A stretch of 64,000 nucleotides of DNA from Rhipicephalus microplus. Taxonomy: Eukaryota; Arthropoda; Arachnida; Ixodida; Ixodidae. A model generated the notes under the pieces. It was not told the origin of the DNA. It ran no database searches and saw only the letters and a program-made list of their open reading frames with translations. Shown here one piece after another: positions 53,971-64,000 of this stretch (its first letter is position 1; the number at the start of each line of letters is the position of its first letter). A program made the translations under genes and the position numbers. Where the stretch lies: assembly GCF_043290135.1 (NCBI RefSeq), contig NW_027464589.1, positions 377,001-441,000 of the forward strand, written 5' to 3'.

Positions 53971-56433
53971 TACTGGCAGCTTACATCAAGGCATGCGCAG
54001 AACAGGAGGTGCACTGAGGCAGCGTTGCCATACTTATAACGAAAATCAAGAGTGGTTTAAATAACTAAATTCTTTTTATGCAGTGTGACGGATGGTTAAC
54101 TTATGGACATGCTACTCCTAATCTTTATATGACAGGCCTCGCTGATTTTTCTCGTGAGTTCGTTAGAATGTTTGAAGATGACGGTGGTTTTCGAAAAATA
54201 TGACGAAAACTACATGACCTGCAATGTGCAATATTCCGGTAGATGAAGTCGTGTGACCCGCTGAAGAGATAGCTCATGATCCCTTAAACGATCATTTACA
54301 CACCATTTCGTTTGTCCCACGTACTCCCTACCACACGATAATGGAGTGAAATACAGAAATTTTTCCACTGCTTGCAATATACTTGTTTCTGTGATTACAC
54401 TACATTTTTCTTTTGCTTGTTTGTACTTCAGCACTTTATCAACCATTGGGCAAATGAGACCTACCCTATGTTTAGCAGCGAACAGAACGTCAACGCCATA
54501 CCTTCAAGCCACGTTTTTTAGTTCTTGCGCCAATTTGTGTACATAAGGAAAAGCTGCTCTTTATTTTTTGTTATCAGACTTTGTCTAAACTCGTCTGTAT
54601 TTCACGAGTTTAACGCTCCGAACGATCGTCTCACACACAAAAGAAATCGATATCACCTTGTTAGAATACCCTGCATCTATAGGCGTTTGACCTGGTGATG
54701 GAAGGCAGAATTCGACATGTGCACATCAGATTTCCTGAGCGATGCATTTAGGATTGTCTTCTCAATTGCTCTGTTGACAATCTTAGAGTGGCCATACTAG
54801 TAGTTTTAGATAGGCTTCACTGATCGTAGGTCGTATTTCAATGCATATTTTTTTCTACCGAAAGTTAGTATTAGGTCCAGAAACTGTAGCACGTAACTCT
54901 GAGAGACTTCGTGAGTGAAAGGGAGACCTCTACCATGCTGACTGAACAACTTAAGAATGCCATCATTGTCTTTAAGATGAATGTCATTGAGGGAAAAAAA
55001 CTACAAAATCATCGACACGACGAAACACAACACTCCAGCACATACTAAGGTGGCCCTCCAGCTGCCTGTCATGTTTGCCTAAAGCATTGTCATTAATGAT
55101 AGAGGCCACGCATGACCCTTTGCAGATGCCAGACTTCTGTACATAAAGATTTCTCTGCCACGACACAAAGGACCTCTCCAGGTAAAATGAGAAATTTTAA
55201 GAAATTATTTAAAGAAATGCCGCAACCATCGATGAAAGATTATTCATCGTTGTCAAACACTATACAGTCTTTTACGCATTTCGTAACTTGGCAATGCGGG
55301 TGGGAATAGTATATCTTTTCTATATCTACGCTGAATGCGCTACTTAAGCTCATCGAGATGTTTTTCAGGTACTCACCCACAGAATCGAAATTCAGTATGC
55401 GGAAGAGGTAAAAAATGTTCAGGCTTTCAAGGTTCTTTTGTAGAAAACTGGAAATATCCAACTGCAAGCTACCTTTTCCGAGACTCTAGCCCAGAAAGGC
55501 ATGCCTTCCTTGCGCGATGTCACTGAAAAGAAGACCTGTACCTCCAGGTTTTTCTACCTCTTTACGCTGGCCGCCAAACGCATATTCGATCCTTCTAACA
55601 TTGGAAGTCCTCGGTGTTTTACTTCTAAAGTCTTAACACTGACACGCCTGAAATTTCTCTCAATTGCGTCCTCGCTCTTTTTATATCCGCTTCAAAAGTT
55701 ATAACGCCGAAGTATCCTTGTTTGTCGGGTACTAGAACACGCAGTTTGTTTTCACAAAAAAAGCCCACTAGTGGTCTTAGCGAGTCCTCAATCACCCGCA
55801 CTTTTCTTGTTCTGACAATGGTGTCAACACAGTCCGAAAACACCTTGAACGTTCATCCTCCTTGGCACATCTTGAGACCACCCTCGCTATGGCTATCTTT
55901 TCAAAAAGGTACAGGTGAAGGTCGAAGAAGTACTTCGGTCCAAGTCCCTGCATCCTCTCATGTTCCTCCGGTATTGGCAATGCACTAAGGTTAAGCACAT
56001 GGTTCTGTACCAGGCCCCCCCTTTTTTTTCAACCGGAACGTCGGACGTACAATGCGCGAGAGGAATTCGCAGGTGGATGCAGCCGCCTTGCACCACTGTC
56101 TATACATGCGCGAAACCGGGTATTGATCCAGATGAGTTGAAAATGCAATACGAAGTAGGTCTTTGAGCATCCTAACTTGCCGCCGCCATTCAGACAAGAT
56201 ATTTGCATATCCTTCAAGAATGCCCATCCGAAGGCTTCAGCCAACCGCCCAACATCTGCACATCGGCTGGGCAAATTTCTCGTATAACGTGCCAGGAAGC
56301 AACTCTGGCCCTACACACACTTACGGCAGTCATGGCTGCCAGGCAAGCCGGGTCATCAAGGTTCGAATTTACACACAGTAAAGAACCCTGAGTACTAGAT
56401 ATATATTGCCGTAAGAGGGTAAGTTGGACCAGT
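53969..56433 (-). pseudogene. PLE2 (copy 2), decayed
   Basis: The same sequence and defects as 37500-39960, carried by the duplicated block. RT palm with FRRVDDFVVFF at 55166-54984 and GIY-YIG part at 54446-54210. One substitution relative to copy 1 lies at about 55173. Confidence 0.8.
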
Positions 56434-56534
56434 TGGTGGGGACCCATCGTGAACTTGTTGACAGCGCAACACTTGAAACTCGGGACAAAACGACAAGACG
56501 GTGCTGACTCAGAACCGTTTTTTACTGAAAAAAG

Positions 56535-56537
<3 letters not shown>

Positions 56538-56585
<48 letters not shown>
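56538..56585. repeat. (TA)n microsatellite in copy 2
   Basis: AT tract before the copied Gypsy D LTR, four bases longer than at 40069-40112. Confidence 0.97.
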
Positions 56586-56587
<2 letters not shown>

Positions 56588-56825
56588 CCGCGACAGGTTG
56601 GCCACGTCCAAGTAGCCCGCCGCAATCATCATGGCAAGAGCACCAGCAAGACCCGGCTGGCATGTGCCACTCGTTCGTGCGCTCCAACAACGAGAAAGAG
56701 GAGTTTGTTGAATCTGTGCATCTCGGCTACTCGGACTCGACGACCATAGTCATTAGACTTGTGGGCACAAGTTCGTCCTAATAAAGTTACTTGTTTTTTA
56801 GCCTGTCTGCCTCAGCATCGCTACA
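56586..56825 (+). repeat. Gypsy D 5' LTR in duplicated block
   Basis: 240 bp. At all five positions where the Gypsy D LTRs differ it carries the 5' LTR state, so it was copied as part of the block and is not a solo LTR of independent origin. Confidence 0.95.
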
Positions 56826-56846
56826 TTTCTGGTGGAGGTGCTGGGT

Positions 56847-58026
56847 ATGAATCGAAGCCCCGCGAGCTCAAGACAGCGTAGCCCCGACGACCAGCGTATC
56901 AACCCCGTGGAAGTGACTCCTGTACACCAGAGGGCAAGTCGCCGTCTTCGAGGTGACTCACCTGGGTTCGGTCCTCTTCACTTCATACCAAGGGGAATTC
57001 AAACTATGGATGCCACCACTATGACTACCCAGGTAACACCGGCACAAGTGTTCATTAGCCAACCGCACCAGCCGCCAGTATTCCACGGCGACTCGTACGA
57101 GGATGTTGAAGATTGGCTGGACCTGTTCGAGAGAGTGGCGAGCTTGAATGAATGGGACGAAAGAGAGAAAATCCGTCGCGTATACTTCGCCCTGGAAGAC
57201 TTCGCAAAGACATGGTTTGAGAACCATGAAACCTCGTTGTCTACCTGGGAGGTATTTCGAAGACAAGCGGTGGCTACGTTCGCGAACATGGACCGAAAAG
57301 AAAAAGCGGAAGCTGCTCTTCAATCCAGGAACCAGCTCACAAACGAGAGTGCTGCCATGTACATTGAGGACATGGTCCGTCTGTTCAAGCGTGCGGATTA
57401 TAACATTGCGGAGGATAAGAAGGTGCGCCATCTAATGCGCGGAGTGAAGCAAGAGCTGTTCGCCGTTCTCGTCCGCAACCCTCCAAGCACTGTTGCCGAG
57501 TTTTATTCGGAAGTGACGGCCATCGAAAAAACACTAGAACAACGCGCTCGGAAGTACAACCGGAATCTTAACTGCGCATCTGCACAGGTATTCTCTGGAG
57601 GCGTGCGAAACGACGTTAAAGCCCTGCGAGAACTCATTAGATCAGTCATTAGGGAAGAACTGAGCAGACTGCAAATGCACCAGACTCCAACTGTACTATT
57701 TGTTACAGACGTTGTTCGTGACGAATTGAGGCAGGTCATACGAGAACCAGAGCGTGAGCTGCAGCCGGTTCGACCTATCCGAACGTACTCTAAAGTTCTC
57801 CGACAACCCACAGTACACAACAATGCAGCAGTTGCGATGGCGGTGACTCCTCTCCCATCTACAGCACGCAGCGCACCTCGTCCACGGGAACCAACGGCTA
57901 CCTATCTGCCCCCAGGAGCACGTAGCACGCATCGCTATGTGGAGCCTAGGCCCAGGAAAAGTGACGTCTGGCGTGATCACGAGCGCAGGCCTCTTTGTTT
58001 CCATTGTGGCGAAGCGGGTCATTTGT
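56847..58026 (+). pseudogene. gag: Gypsy D gag, truncated copy
   Basis: Identical to 40374-41553 apart from two substitutions (at about 57137 and 57736). It is cut in the zinc knuckle after CFHCGEAGHL, and the frame runs a few codons into PLE3 DNA to a stop at 58059-58061. No pol follows. Confidence 0.93.
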
Positions 58027-58032
58027 CATTTG

Positions 58033-58212
58033 GACATCATCGACCTGAATATACCTGCTGACTCATTTCTGGTAACATTAGATGTTGCGTCACTTTATAC
58101 TAATATTCCCCACAAAGACGGCATTCGTGCCATAGTGGATGCTTATAACGACTCATCATGTGACAAATCCGTTGATAGCTTTACAATAGCCACATTAAAA
58201 AAACTCATCCTG
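58033..58212 (+). repeat. 180-bp direct duplication, right copy
   Basis: Identical to 53694-53873. The PLE3 reading continues from its end at 58213. Confidence 0.97.
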
Positions 58213-59327
58213 GAGCTTAAAAATTTTCAGTTCGACAGTGTTCACTACGTACAAGTTAGTGGCTCTTCAATGGGCACCGAAATTGGTCCAAATTACGCGA
58301 ATATATTCATGGGCCAATTGGAAAATCATTTTCTTTCAACGTGCAGACTACAGCCATACTACTACAATCGTTTTATAGACGACATTTTTTTCATCTGGCA
58401 TCACGACGAAGCGGAACTAATGACTTTCATTGCAGACTTTAACAAGGTTCATCCATCCATTTCATTGTCACAATCGTACTCGAAGGCATCCATCTGTTTC
58501 CTGGATGTAACAGTATCCCTTTGCGGCGAAAAATCATCTACTAAAGTATACAGAAAACCCACCGACGCTCGCCGATACCTTCATTTCAAAAGCAGCCATG
58601 TAAAACATTGTAAGACGAGTATACCCTACAGTCAAGCACTTCGTTTCAAAAGACTGTGCTCTGAAAGTTCAGACTTTATTGAAAATTGTGATAAGCTTCG
58701 TGATGCCCTAACTGTACAACAGTACCCGCCTCAGATTATCGACAACGCGATCATGCGCGCCGATGCAATGGACCGAAGAGTGCTTCTAAAATCAAATAAA
58801 GAACCTGCGCACCGGAAGCACATGAATTTAATTCTGACACATTCTCCGTCAATTATAAATGCTAACGCGATTCTCAAAAAGCACTACAACATGCTAATGC
58901 AGAGCAATCGTCTCAAAGACGTCTTCCCGGAGCCTCCACGAGTAGTTTACCGCCGATCGAGAAACCTATGAGACATACTTACGTCATCCAAACTATCAAC
59001 GCCAGCCCATGTGGGGTGTCACCCATGCAACAAGGCACGCTGCAAGGTGTGCCCCCACATGACCACGTCGCGTATTGTTATGAGCTCTGCATCAAACTTC
59101 ACTCTCTGGATAACAGGCGATTTCGACTTCAACACGAGCAACGCAATCTACTTGCTCCAATGCTCATTGTGTGACCTCCAATATATTGGTCAAATGGAGA
59201 CAACTTTCTCGTTGCGCTTCAATAATCACAGGTCACACGTCGGGTGCCTGCCTAGCCTTCCCCTATCCAAACACCTCGCTACCCCAGGCCACTCTTTCGA
59301 CAACATAACTGCCACAATACTTGAATC
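58033..59327 (+). pseudogene. PLE3 RT C-terminal part, Cys-rich linker and truncated GIY-YIG
   Basis: Continuous phase with VTLDVASLYTNIPHKDG, QVSGSSMGTEIGPNYANIF, the active site RFIDDIFFIW (about 58372, both Asp present) and STKVYRKPTDARRYLHFKS. A TGA at 58969 replaces a codon that is CGA in the tandem copy at 50097-51370. Beyond it lie GCHPCNKARCKVCPHM and the nuclease start IYLLQCSLCDLQYIGQ with RFNNHRSH. Similarity to the PLE3 type ends at ATILESD near 59327, so the last part of the nuclease is missing. A long open frame starting at 57937 that joins Gypsy D DNA to this part is artificial. Confidence 0.88.
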
Positions 59328-59618
59328 TGATCACCTATGCAAGGCGTTGCATGACTTCATTTACCGGAACAATGCAGGTCAAGTGGTTGTGATCTCGTTT
59401 TTAAGAAAACCACAGTCGTCTACAAGCATTCTAACCAAATAACAAAAGAAATCACCGAGGCCTGTCATTTAGGGGTAGATGTGCATAAGTGAACCATCCG
59501 TGACACTGTATGAAAACAATTTTGGTATTTATGCCACTCTTGATTATCGTTAGGAATGTGACAACACTGCATCGGTGCACTTTTTACTATGCACATGTCG
59601 TCATGTAAGCTGCCAGTA
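59328..59618 (+). pseudogene. PLE2-type 3' tail
   Basis: From 59328 the sequence resembles the reverse complement of 37500-37760: a GAGGCCTGTCAT block, AACCATCCGTGACACTG, CACTCTTGATT.TCGTTA and finally AAGCTGCCAGTA followed by TA repeats. It is the 3' end of a PLE2-like element on the plus strand, joined to the PLE3 nuclease. Confidence 0.7.
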
Positions 59619-59630
59619 TATATATATATA

Positions 59631-59986
<356 letters not shown>

Positions 59987-59996
59987 ATTTTATTAA

Positions 59997-60124
59997 TGTG
60001 TATCAATACGGTGCGATGCCTTTATTTACGAGAGATGATGAGTGCGAGAGTCCAGGAATTTGGTAGATCACCGCTCGTGCCCACCTCGTTCTCTTCTTCC
60101 AACCGTCCCCTCAGTATCGTAGCA
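59997..60124 (-). repeat. Gypsy F 3' LTR
   Basis: On the minus strand it starts TGCTACGATACTGAGGGG right after a purine tract and ends AATAAAGGCATCGC...ATACACA, 128 bp with TG...CA ends and an AATAAA signal. No partner LTR is in the window, so the borders rest on ends and purine tract only. Confidence 0.65.
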
Positions 60125-60138
60125 ATTCCCCCTTTGCA
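60125..60138 (-). promoter_or_regulatory. Gypsy F polypurine tract
   Basis: GCAAAGGGGGAAT on the minus strand, adjoining the 3' LTR. Confidence 0.65.
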
Positions 60139-60139
60139 G

Positions 60140-63100
60140 ACGATGCACCGGGCGAGTTAGGCTTCGTCGCGATAATGATAGCACTTTAAACGGGCGACAT
60201 GAACGACGTTGGTCTTGCTTGAGGGGCGGCCAGTTGACAACAGCCGAGATATCACGTATGTGACATCGCTCAGACGTTCCAGGACAACAAGCGGACCTGT
60301 GTAGTTGGCCAGAAACTTTTGGCAGAGGCCTCATTTGCGAAGCGGCATCCAAAGCTACACCAAATCCCCTTTATCAAACAATACGTGCCAGTGACTTCTG
60401 TCGAAACGGTTCTTCGAGCGTTTCTGGGAGACAAAAGTTCGAAGACAGGCGATGCGCCGGGCCTCTTCTGTACGGCAATTGGTTTCGGCGAGAGTAGGTT
60501 TATCAGTCTCGGAAAAAGGAAGAATACTGTCAAGAGCTGTGCGGGGTTGGCGTGCGTAGTGCAGATAATATGGACTGTATCTCGTTGTTTCGTGCTGTAC
60601 AGAGTTGTAGGCGTAAGTTATAAATGGCAAAGATTGCATCCCATGTTTTGTGTCCGGAATCGACATACATGGAAATCATGTTGACGAAAGTCCTATTAGT
60701 TCGTTCCGCCAAACCATTAGCCTGCGGGTGATACGAAGTAGTGTGACGGAAATGGCACGAAGCTAGACGAAGGAGGTCTTCAGCTACATCGGCAACAAAT
60801 TGCCGCCCGCAATCACTGATGATGACAAGGAGAGATCCATGGCGTAATATAACGTGCGACAGCATGAACTGTGAAGCTTGAGTGGCCGTTGCCGCAGGAA
60901 TCGCCGCAGTGTCGGTGTAGTATGTGAGGTGGTCAACGCCCACAATAATTCATCTGTTGCCGTTAGTTGATCGCGGAAAAGGGCCGAGCAGGTCAACACA
61001 GACGACGTCAAATGGTGAACTCGGGGGTGCTATTGGATGAAGTAGTCCAGCTGGCGGAGTTCTAGGACGCTTGGGGCGTTGACATTGCTCACAGCTCGCA
61101 ACATATGAAGTGACGCTTTTACGCATCTTCGGCCAGAAGAAGCGTTCTTGCGTGCGATAAAATGTCCTAGAAAAACCCATATGGCCAGACGTTGGGTCAT
61201 CGTACATTGCTCGAAGTACGTGTTGTCGCAGACTGGTAGGCACAACTAGAAGTAGGTGAGAGCCGTTTCTTGTTGAAATAATTCTTTTTGTAAAGAACGC
61301 CATCCTTTACGACGAAACCACGTTGACCATTCAAAATAAATAAAGAAGCGAGACTGTTATCACTGCGCTGCTCTACTCGAAACGTTCTTAGGTCAGGAAA
61401 CGGAGTATCCACTACTGCCAAATATTCATCAAAGTTGTCAGCGTTACACTCGATTGTTGGAAGGCGAAGCCGTGAAAGGCAATCGGCGTCAGCATGACGA
61501 CGACCGCTCTTGTAACAGGCTTCAAAGTCGTGTTCTTGCAATCGTAACGCCCAACGAGCAAGACGACCAAATTGGTCCCGTGGTCCAGTGAGCCAACATA
61601 AACAATGGTGGTCCGTCATAATCGAGAATCGGCGTCCTTAGTTATAAGGGGAATCTTGTGCACGGCGAATATAACCGCGAGACATTCCTGCTCTGTGACA
61701 GTATAGTTTCGCTCCGGTTTACTTAAACAGCGGCTGGCATAGGCAACGAAGTGTTCAGCAGCTCCATGGCGTTGTACCAAGACGGCACCGATACCTACAC
61801 CACTGGCGTCGGTATGAACTTCTGTGGCAGCAGACGGGTCATAGTGGCAAAGTGTGAGCCCTGACGTAAGAACAGACTTGAGTTGCCAAAAAGACGACTC
61901 ACACTCCGCTGACCACCGAAAGGTGCATTTTTGTTGAGTAGGGACGTCAAAGGGTAAGCGACGTCGGCCAACTTGGGCACGAAGTGACGGAAATACGAGC
62001 ATAGGCCCAAAAAGCTTCGCAACTCTCGTACCGACTGAGGTTGTTTGAAGCTGCTGACTGCAGCGACTTTCTGGGGGTCGGGTCGAACGCCATGCTAGTC
62101 CACCAGGTGACCGAGAATGATAGTCTCACGGCTGCCGAAGTGACACTTCTTAGAGTTAAAGGTGAGCTTAGCTTTCTCAAGGCAGGTGAGAACAATGTCT
62201 AGACGATGGTTGTACTTATAGAATGTACGGCCAAAATTATAATGTCCTCCAGGTAACGAAGACAAACTTCCCACTTTATTCCACGTATTATAGAGTCCAT
62301 GAAGCGTCCAAACGTGGCTGGAGCATTGCATAGGCCAAATGGCATTACCTCGAATTCAAATGAAGCATCTGGGGTAATGAAGGCCGTTTTCTCTTTTTCA
62401 TTCGGGTGCATGGGGATTTGCCAATAACCAGATCTCAAATCCACCGTGGAGAAGTACGATGCCGAATGTCAACAATTGATGACGTCATCAATCCTGGGAA
62501 GCGGGTAGACATCCTTTTTAGTAACAGAGTTGAGCCGTCTGTAGTACACGCAGAATCGCCATGTACCATCCTTCTTTCGGACAAGAATCACAGGGGCAGC
62601 CCAAGGGCTACAGGACTCTTGTATGACCCTTTTCTTTAACATTTCTTCTACCTGTTGAGCAATGACCTTGCGCTCCGCAGATGAGACATGGTATGGTTTC
62701 TGCCAGATAAGGTGAGCGGATCCTGTGTCGATCCTGTGGCGAGTACGCGACTCAGGTACACTTATTTGTTCTCCATTCTGCGCGAAGCCAAATATAGTAG
62801 CGTGCTTCGCAAGGACTTCGACCAAAGCTTGACGTTTTTCTGACGATATCAATTTGTTTACCATACCCAAAAAGTTTGCTTCAGTACAGTGCGTTGCACG
62901 AATGTGATCTAGGCTCACGTCACATAAAGATGCTATAAAACTGTTCGCATTTTGTTCGAAGGAGGCGAGTGGTAATCCGCAGGGTAGCATGACAGGTTCA
63001 TCTGAATAGTTCTACACCCATAAGGCTGGTCGTCTATCACTGATCGACAGAACACAATGTGGAACGAGCACATTTTTCTTGGCGCGATTGAGAGGAAAGG

Positions 63101-63659
63101 ACTCCACAAGAACATCAAACGTGCTGGCGTCCGAGGCAGAGGCGTCAACGCGTACGTTCTTTATCAAGTTGGGCGGCAAGACAACATCCTCAATGACGGT
63201 GATAGATCCTTGAAAGCGCCGGGAATCTTCAGTAAATGCCAACAGCATAATCTCTCCAGCACCGCGATCTACAGTAGCACTACACTCGCGTAGAAAATCG
63301 ATCCCCAAGATGATGTGATGGGTGGAGATAGTCAGGACAGCGAATTCAGCCTCGAGTACCATGTCGCCCAAAGGGACACTAATAACGCACACACCGATTG
63401 GGCACAGCGTCTCTCCGCTCACTGCACGAAATAATGCACAACTGTCCCAGCGAAACATCACTTTATGTCCTAGCCGCAATTTGAAGTTAAGACTCATCAT
63501 TGAAACAGCTGCTCCAGTATCTATCAAAGCCATCGTAAGAAGCCCATCGATAAGCACGGGGACCTTATTTTGCGTCATAAAAACGGGTAGAGGCATCGGT
63601 GGATGCAGTGGAAAATGTTCGGCGACCTCACTTCCATTGGCCGCACAACCTAGTTTCCC
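60140..63659 (-). pseudogene. pol: Gypsy F Pol, broken
   Basis: Frame -1 to gag. Protease [12 protein letters not shown] (about 63520), TAG at 63012, RT with [18 protein letters not shown] at 62469, [14 protein letters not shown] and an active site reading YLED (62244-62255), where Asp is replaced by Glu. The frame changes near 62230 and TAG lies at 62095. RNase H has [16 protein letters not shown], with frame changes near 61960 and 61640. The integrase finger begins YDDPTSGHMG, with the first His lost, and TGA lies at 60950. CVDLLGPFP, ISDCGRQF and NGLAERTNRT keep the DDE residues, and YTGPLVVL is the GPY/F-like end. At least four nonsense codons and several indels. Confidence 0.88.
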
Positions 63660-64000
63660 GGAGGCGGGAAGGTGACGCGTCGACCAGGAGACGGGGAATG
63701 GAACCGGCGTGTTGCGGGGGACGTCCAGCTTCGCTCGGAAGAAGGCGAGTCGTTGCGTGAATTCCGGCGGAAATTGCGTTCCACATGTGTATCACTGTGA
63801 GTAGTTTGCTGGAAGCCGTCCCCAACGTTCGCGTCCCGCATTGAGCGCATACCACTGCGCCAGCGGTTTTGTCGAGAAGCTGATGATACCTCATAGTAGC
63901 GCTGCTGGGGGCGACGCCTCTGACCACAGAATCGAGCCACATGTCCACGGAGACCGCAGTTATAGCACACAGGGGCCTCACGCACGTCGCCAAACCTTCC
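63650..64000 (-). pseudogene. gag: Gypsy F gag C-terminal part (window edge)
   Basis: The frame entering from the right edge holds the zinc knuckle CYNCGLRGHVARFC and an Arg/Ser-rich tail ending PPPGN. The end is G-GGA-AAC-TAG (63659-63650), where GGGAAAC is a textbook -1 slippery heptamer and pol is open in the -1 frame. The visible part has no break; it is labelled incomplete because the start lies outside the window. Confidence 0.85.

Larger units (their letters stand above)
53870..58026. repeat. Duplicated block, copy 2 (inserted in PLE3)
   Basis: 4157 bp, nearly identical to 37383-41553. The left junction shares CCTG with the host sequence. The right end (gag zinc knuckle, ...GGGTCATTTGT) is followed by six bases, CATTTG, and then the second copy of the 180-bp PLE3 segment. 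The boundaries are not element termini, so ordinary transposition does not explain it. Confidence 0.95.
51371..59327 (+). mobile_element. PLE3: Penelope-like element with SGNH hydrolase ORF1, interrupted
   Basis: A plus-strand element in two parts, 51371-53873 and 58033-59327. In order: hammerhead-like core, intact SGNH-type ORF1, TGA-CTA junction, RT, Cys-rich linker and a truncated GIY-YIG. A 4.15-kb duplicated block separates the parts, with 180 bp of the RT present on both sides of it. The 3' end is replaced at about 59328 by the tail of a PLE2-type element. Confidence 0.88.
59997..64000 (-). mobile_element. Gypsy F: decayed LTR retrotransposon, cut by window edge
   Basis: A minus-strand element with its 3' LTR at 59997-60124, then pol and the C-terminal part of gag up to 64000. 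The 5' LTR and most of gag lie outside the window. Pol has several stops and frame changes. Confidence 0.88.

Noticed and set aside
58027..58032. Classical transposon insertion of the duplicated block
   Set aside because: Ends are internal to gag and to a spacer, and a 180-bp duplication is far longer than retroelement target duplications.

Overview
This window looks like repeat-dense eukaryotic DNA, most likely from a hard tick. That is an inference from three things: tRNA-headed SINEs that resemble the SINE family described in ixodid ticks, many Ty3/Gypsy elements of one type, and Penelope-like elements (PLEs). I found no host gene with convincing exons. Almost every long reading frame belongs to a retroelement, and most are broken.

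Layout. 1-5.1 kb: a LINE scrap beside a (CCGT)n array, then a decayed CR1/L2-like LINE on the minus strand split by a SINE with a perfect 15-bp target duplication. 5.1-6.4 kb: nothing recognised. 6.4-13.6 kb: one (TATG)n microsatellite broken by three insertions: Gypsy A (6562-11747), a small LTR-flanked non-autonomous candidate (11862-13047) and a SINE. 13.6-20 kb: mostly unassigned, with a TIR-like element carrying 60-bp tandem repeats, a 57-bp minisatellite that is open as 19-residue repeats, and a 72-bp near-perfect palindrome. 20-22.6 kb: decayed Gypsy C. 22.67-27.97 kb: Gypsy B, the best preserved element, with one nonsense codon, inserted in (TA)n. 28.07-30.06 kb: decayed Gypsy E1. 30.06-36.9 kb: PLE1 (minus) split by Gypsy E (31463-36676). 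36.9-37.4 kb: a Gypsy G scrap. 37.4-41.6 kb: PLE2 (minus), then the start of Gypsy D. This block is repeated at 53.87-58.03 kb. 40.1-45.65 kb: Gypsy D, also in (TA)n. 45.7-50.0 kb: PLE4 (minus). 50.1-51.37 kb: a PLE 3' half (plus). 51.37-59.33 kb: PLE3 (plus), interrupted by the duplicated block. 59.3-60 kb: a PLE2-type tail, a SINE and (TA)n. 60-64 kb: Gypsy F (minus), running off the right edge.

Most notable: PLE3 carries an intact 302-codon first frame with the motif blocks of an SGNH/GDSL hydrolase. The reverse-transcriptase frame follows in the same phase, separated by a single TGA in a TGA-CTA context. The diverged minus-strand PLE4 has the same gene order, the same phase and TGA-CTA-G at the same junction. 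This suggests a PLE lineage that makes an esterase-like protein and, by stop-codon readthrough, an esterase-RT-GIY-YIG fusion.

Other points of interest are a 4.16-kb duplicated block inserted in PLE3 with a 180-bp direct duplication at its edges, repeated insertion of LTR elements into alternating TA/TG microsatellites, a shared gag-stop frameshift signal (GGRAAAC followed at once by the stop, pol in the -1 frame) in six Gypsy elements, and hammerhead-ribozyme-like cores beside the PLEs.

All calls come from reading sequence and translated frames by eye. No database search, structure prediction or alignment program was run.
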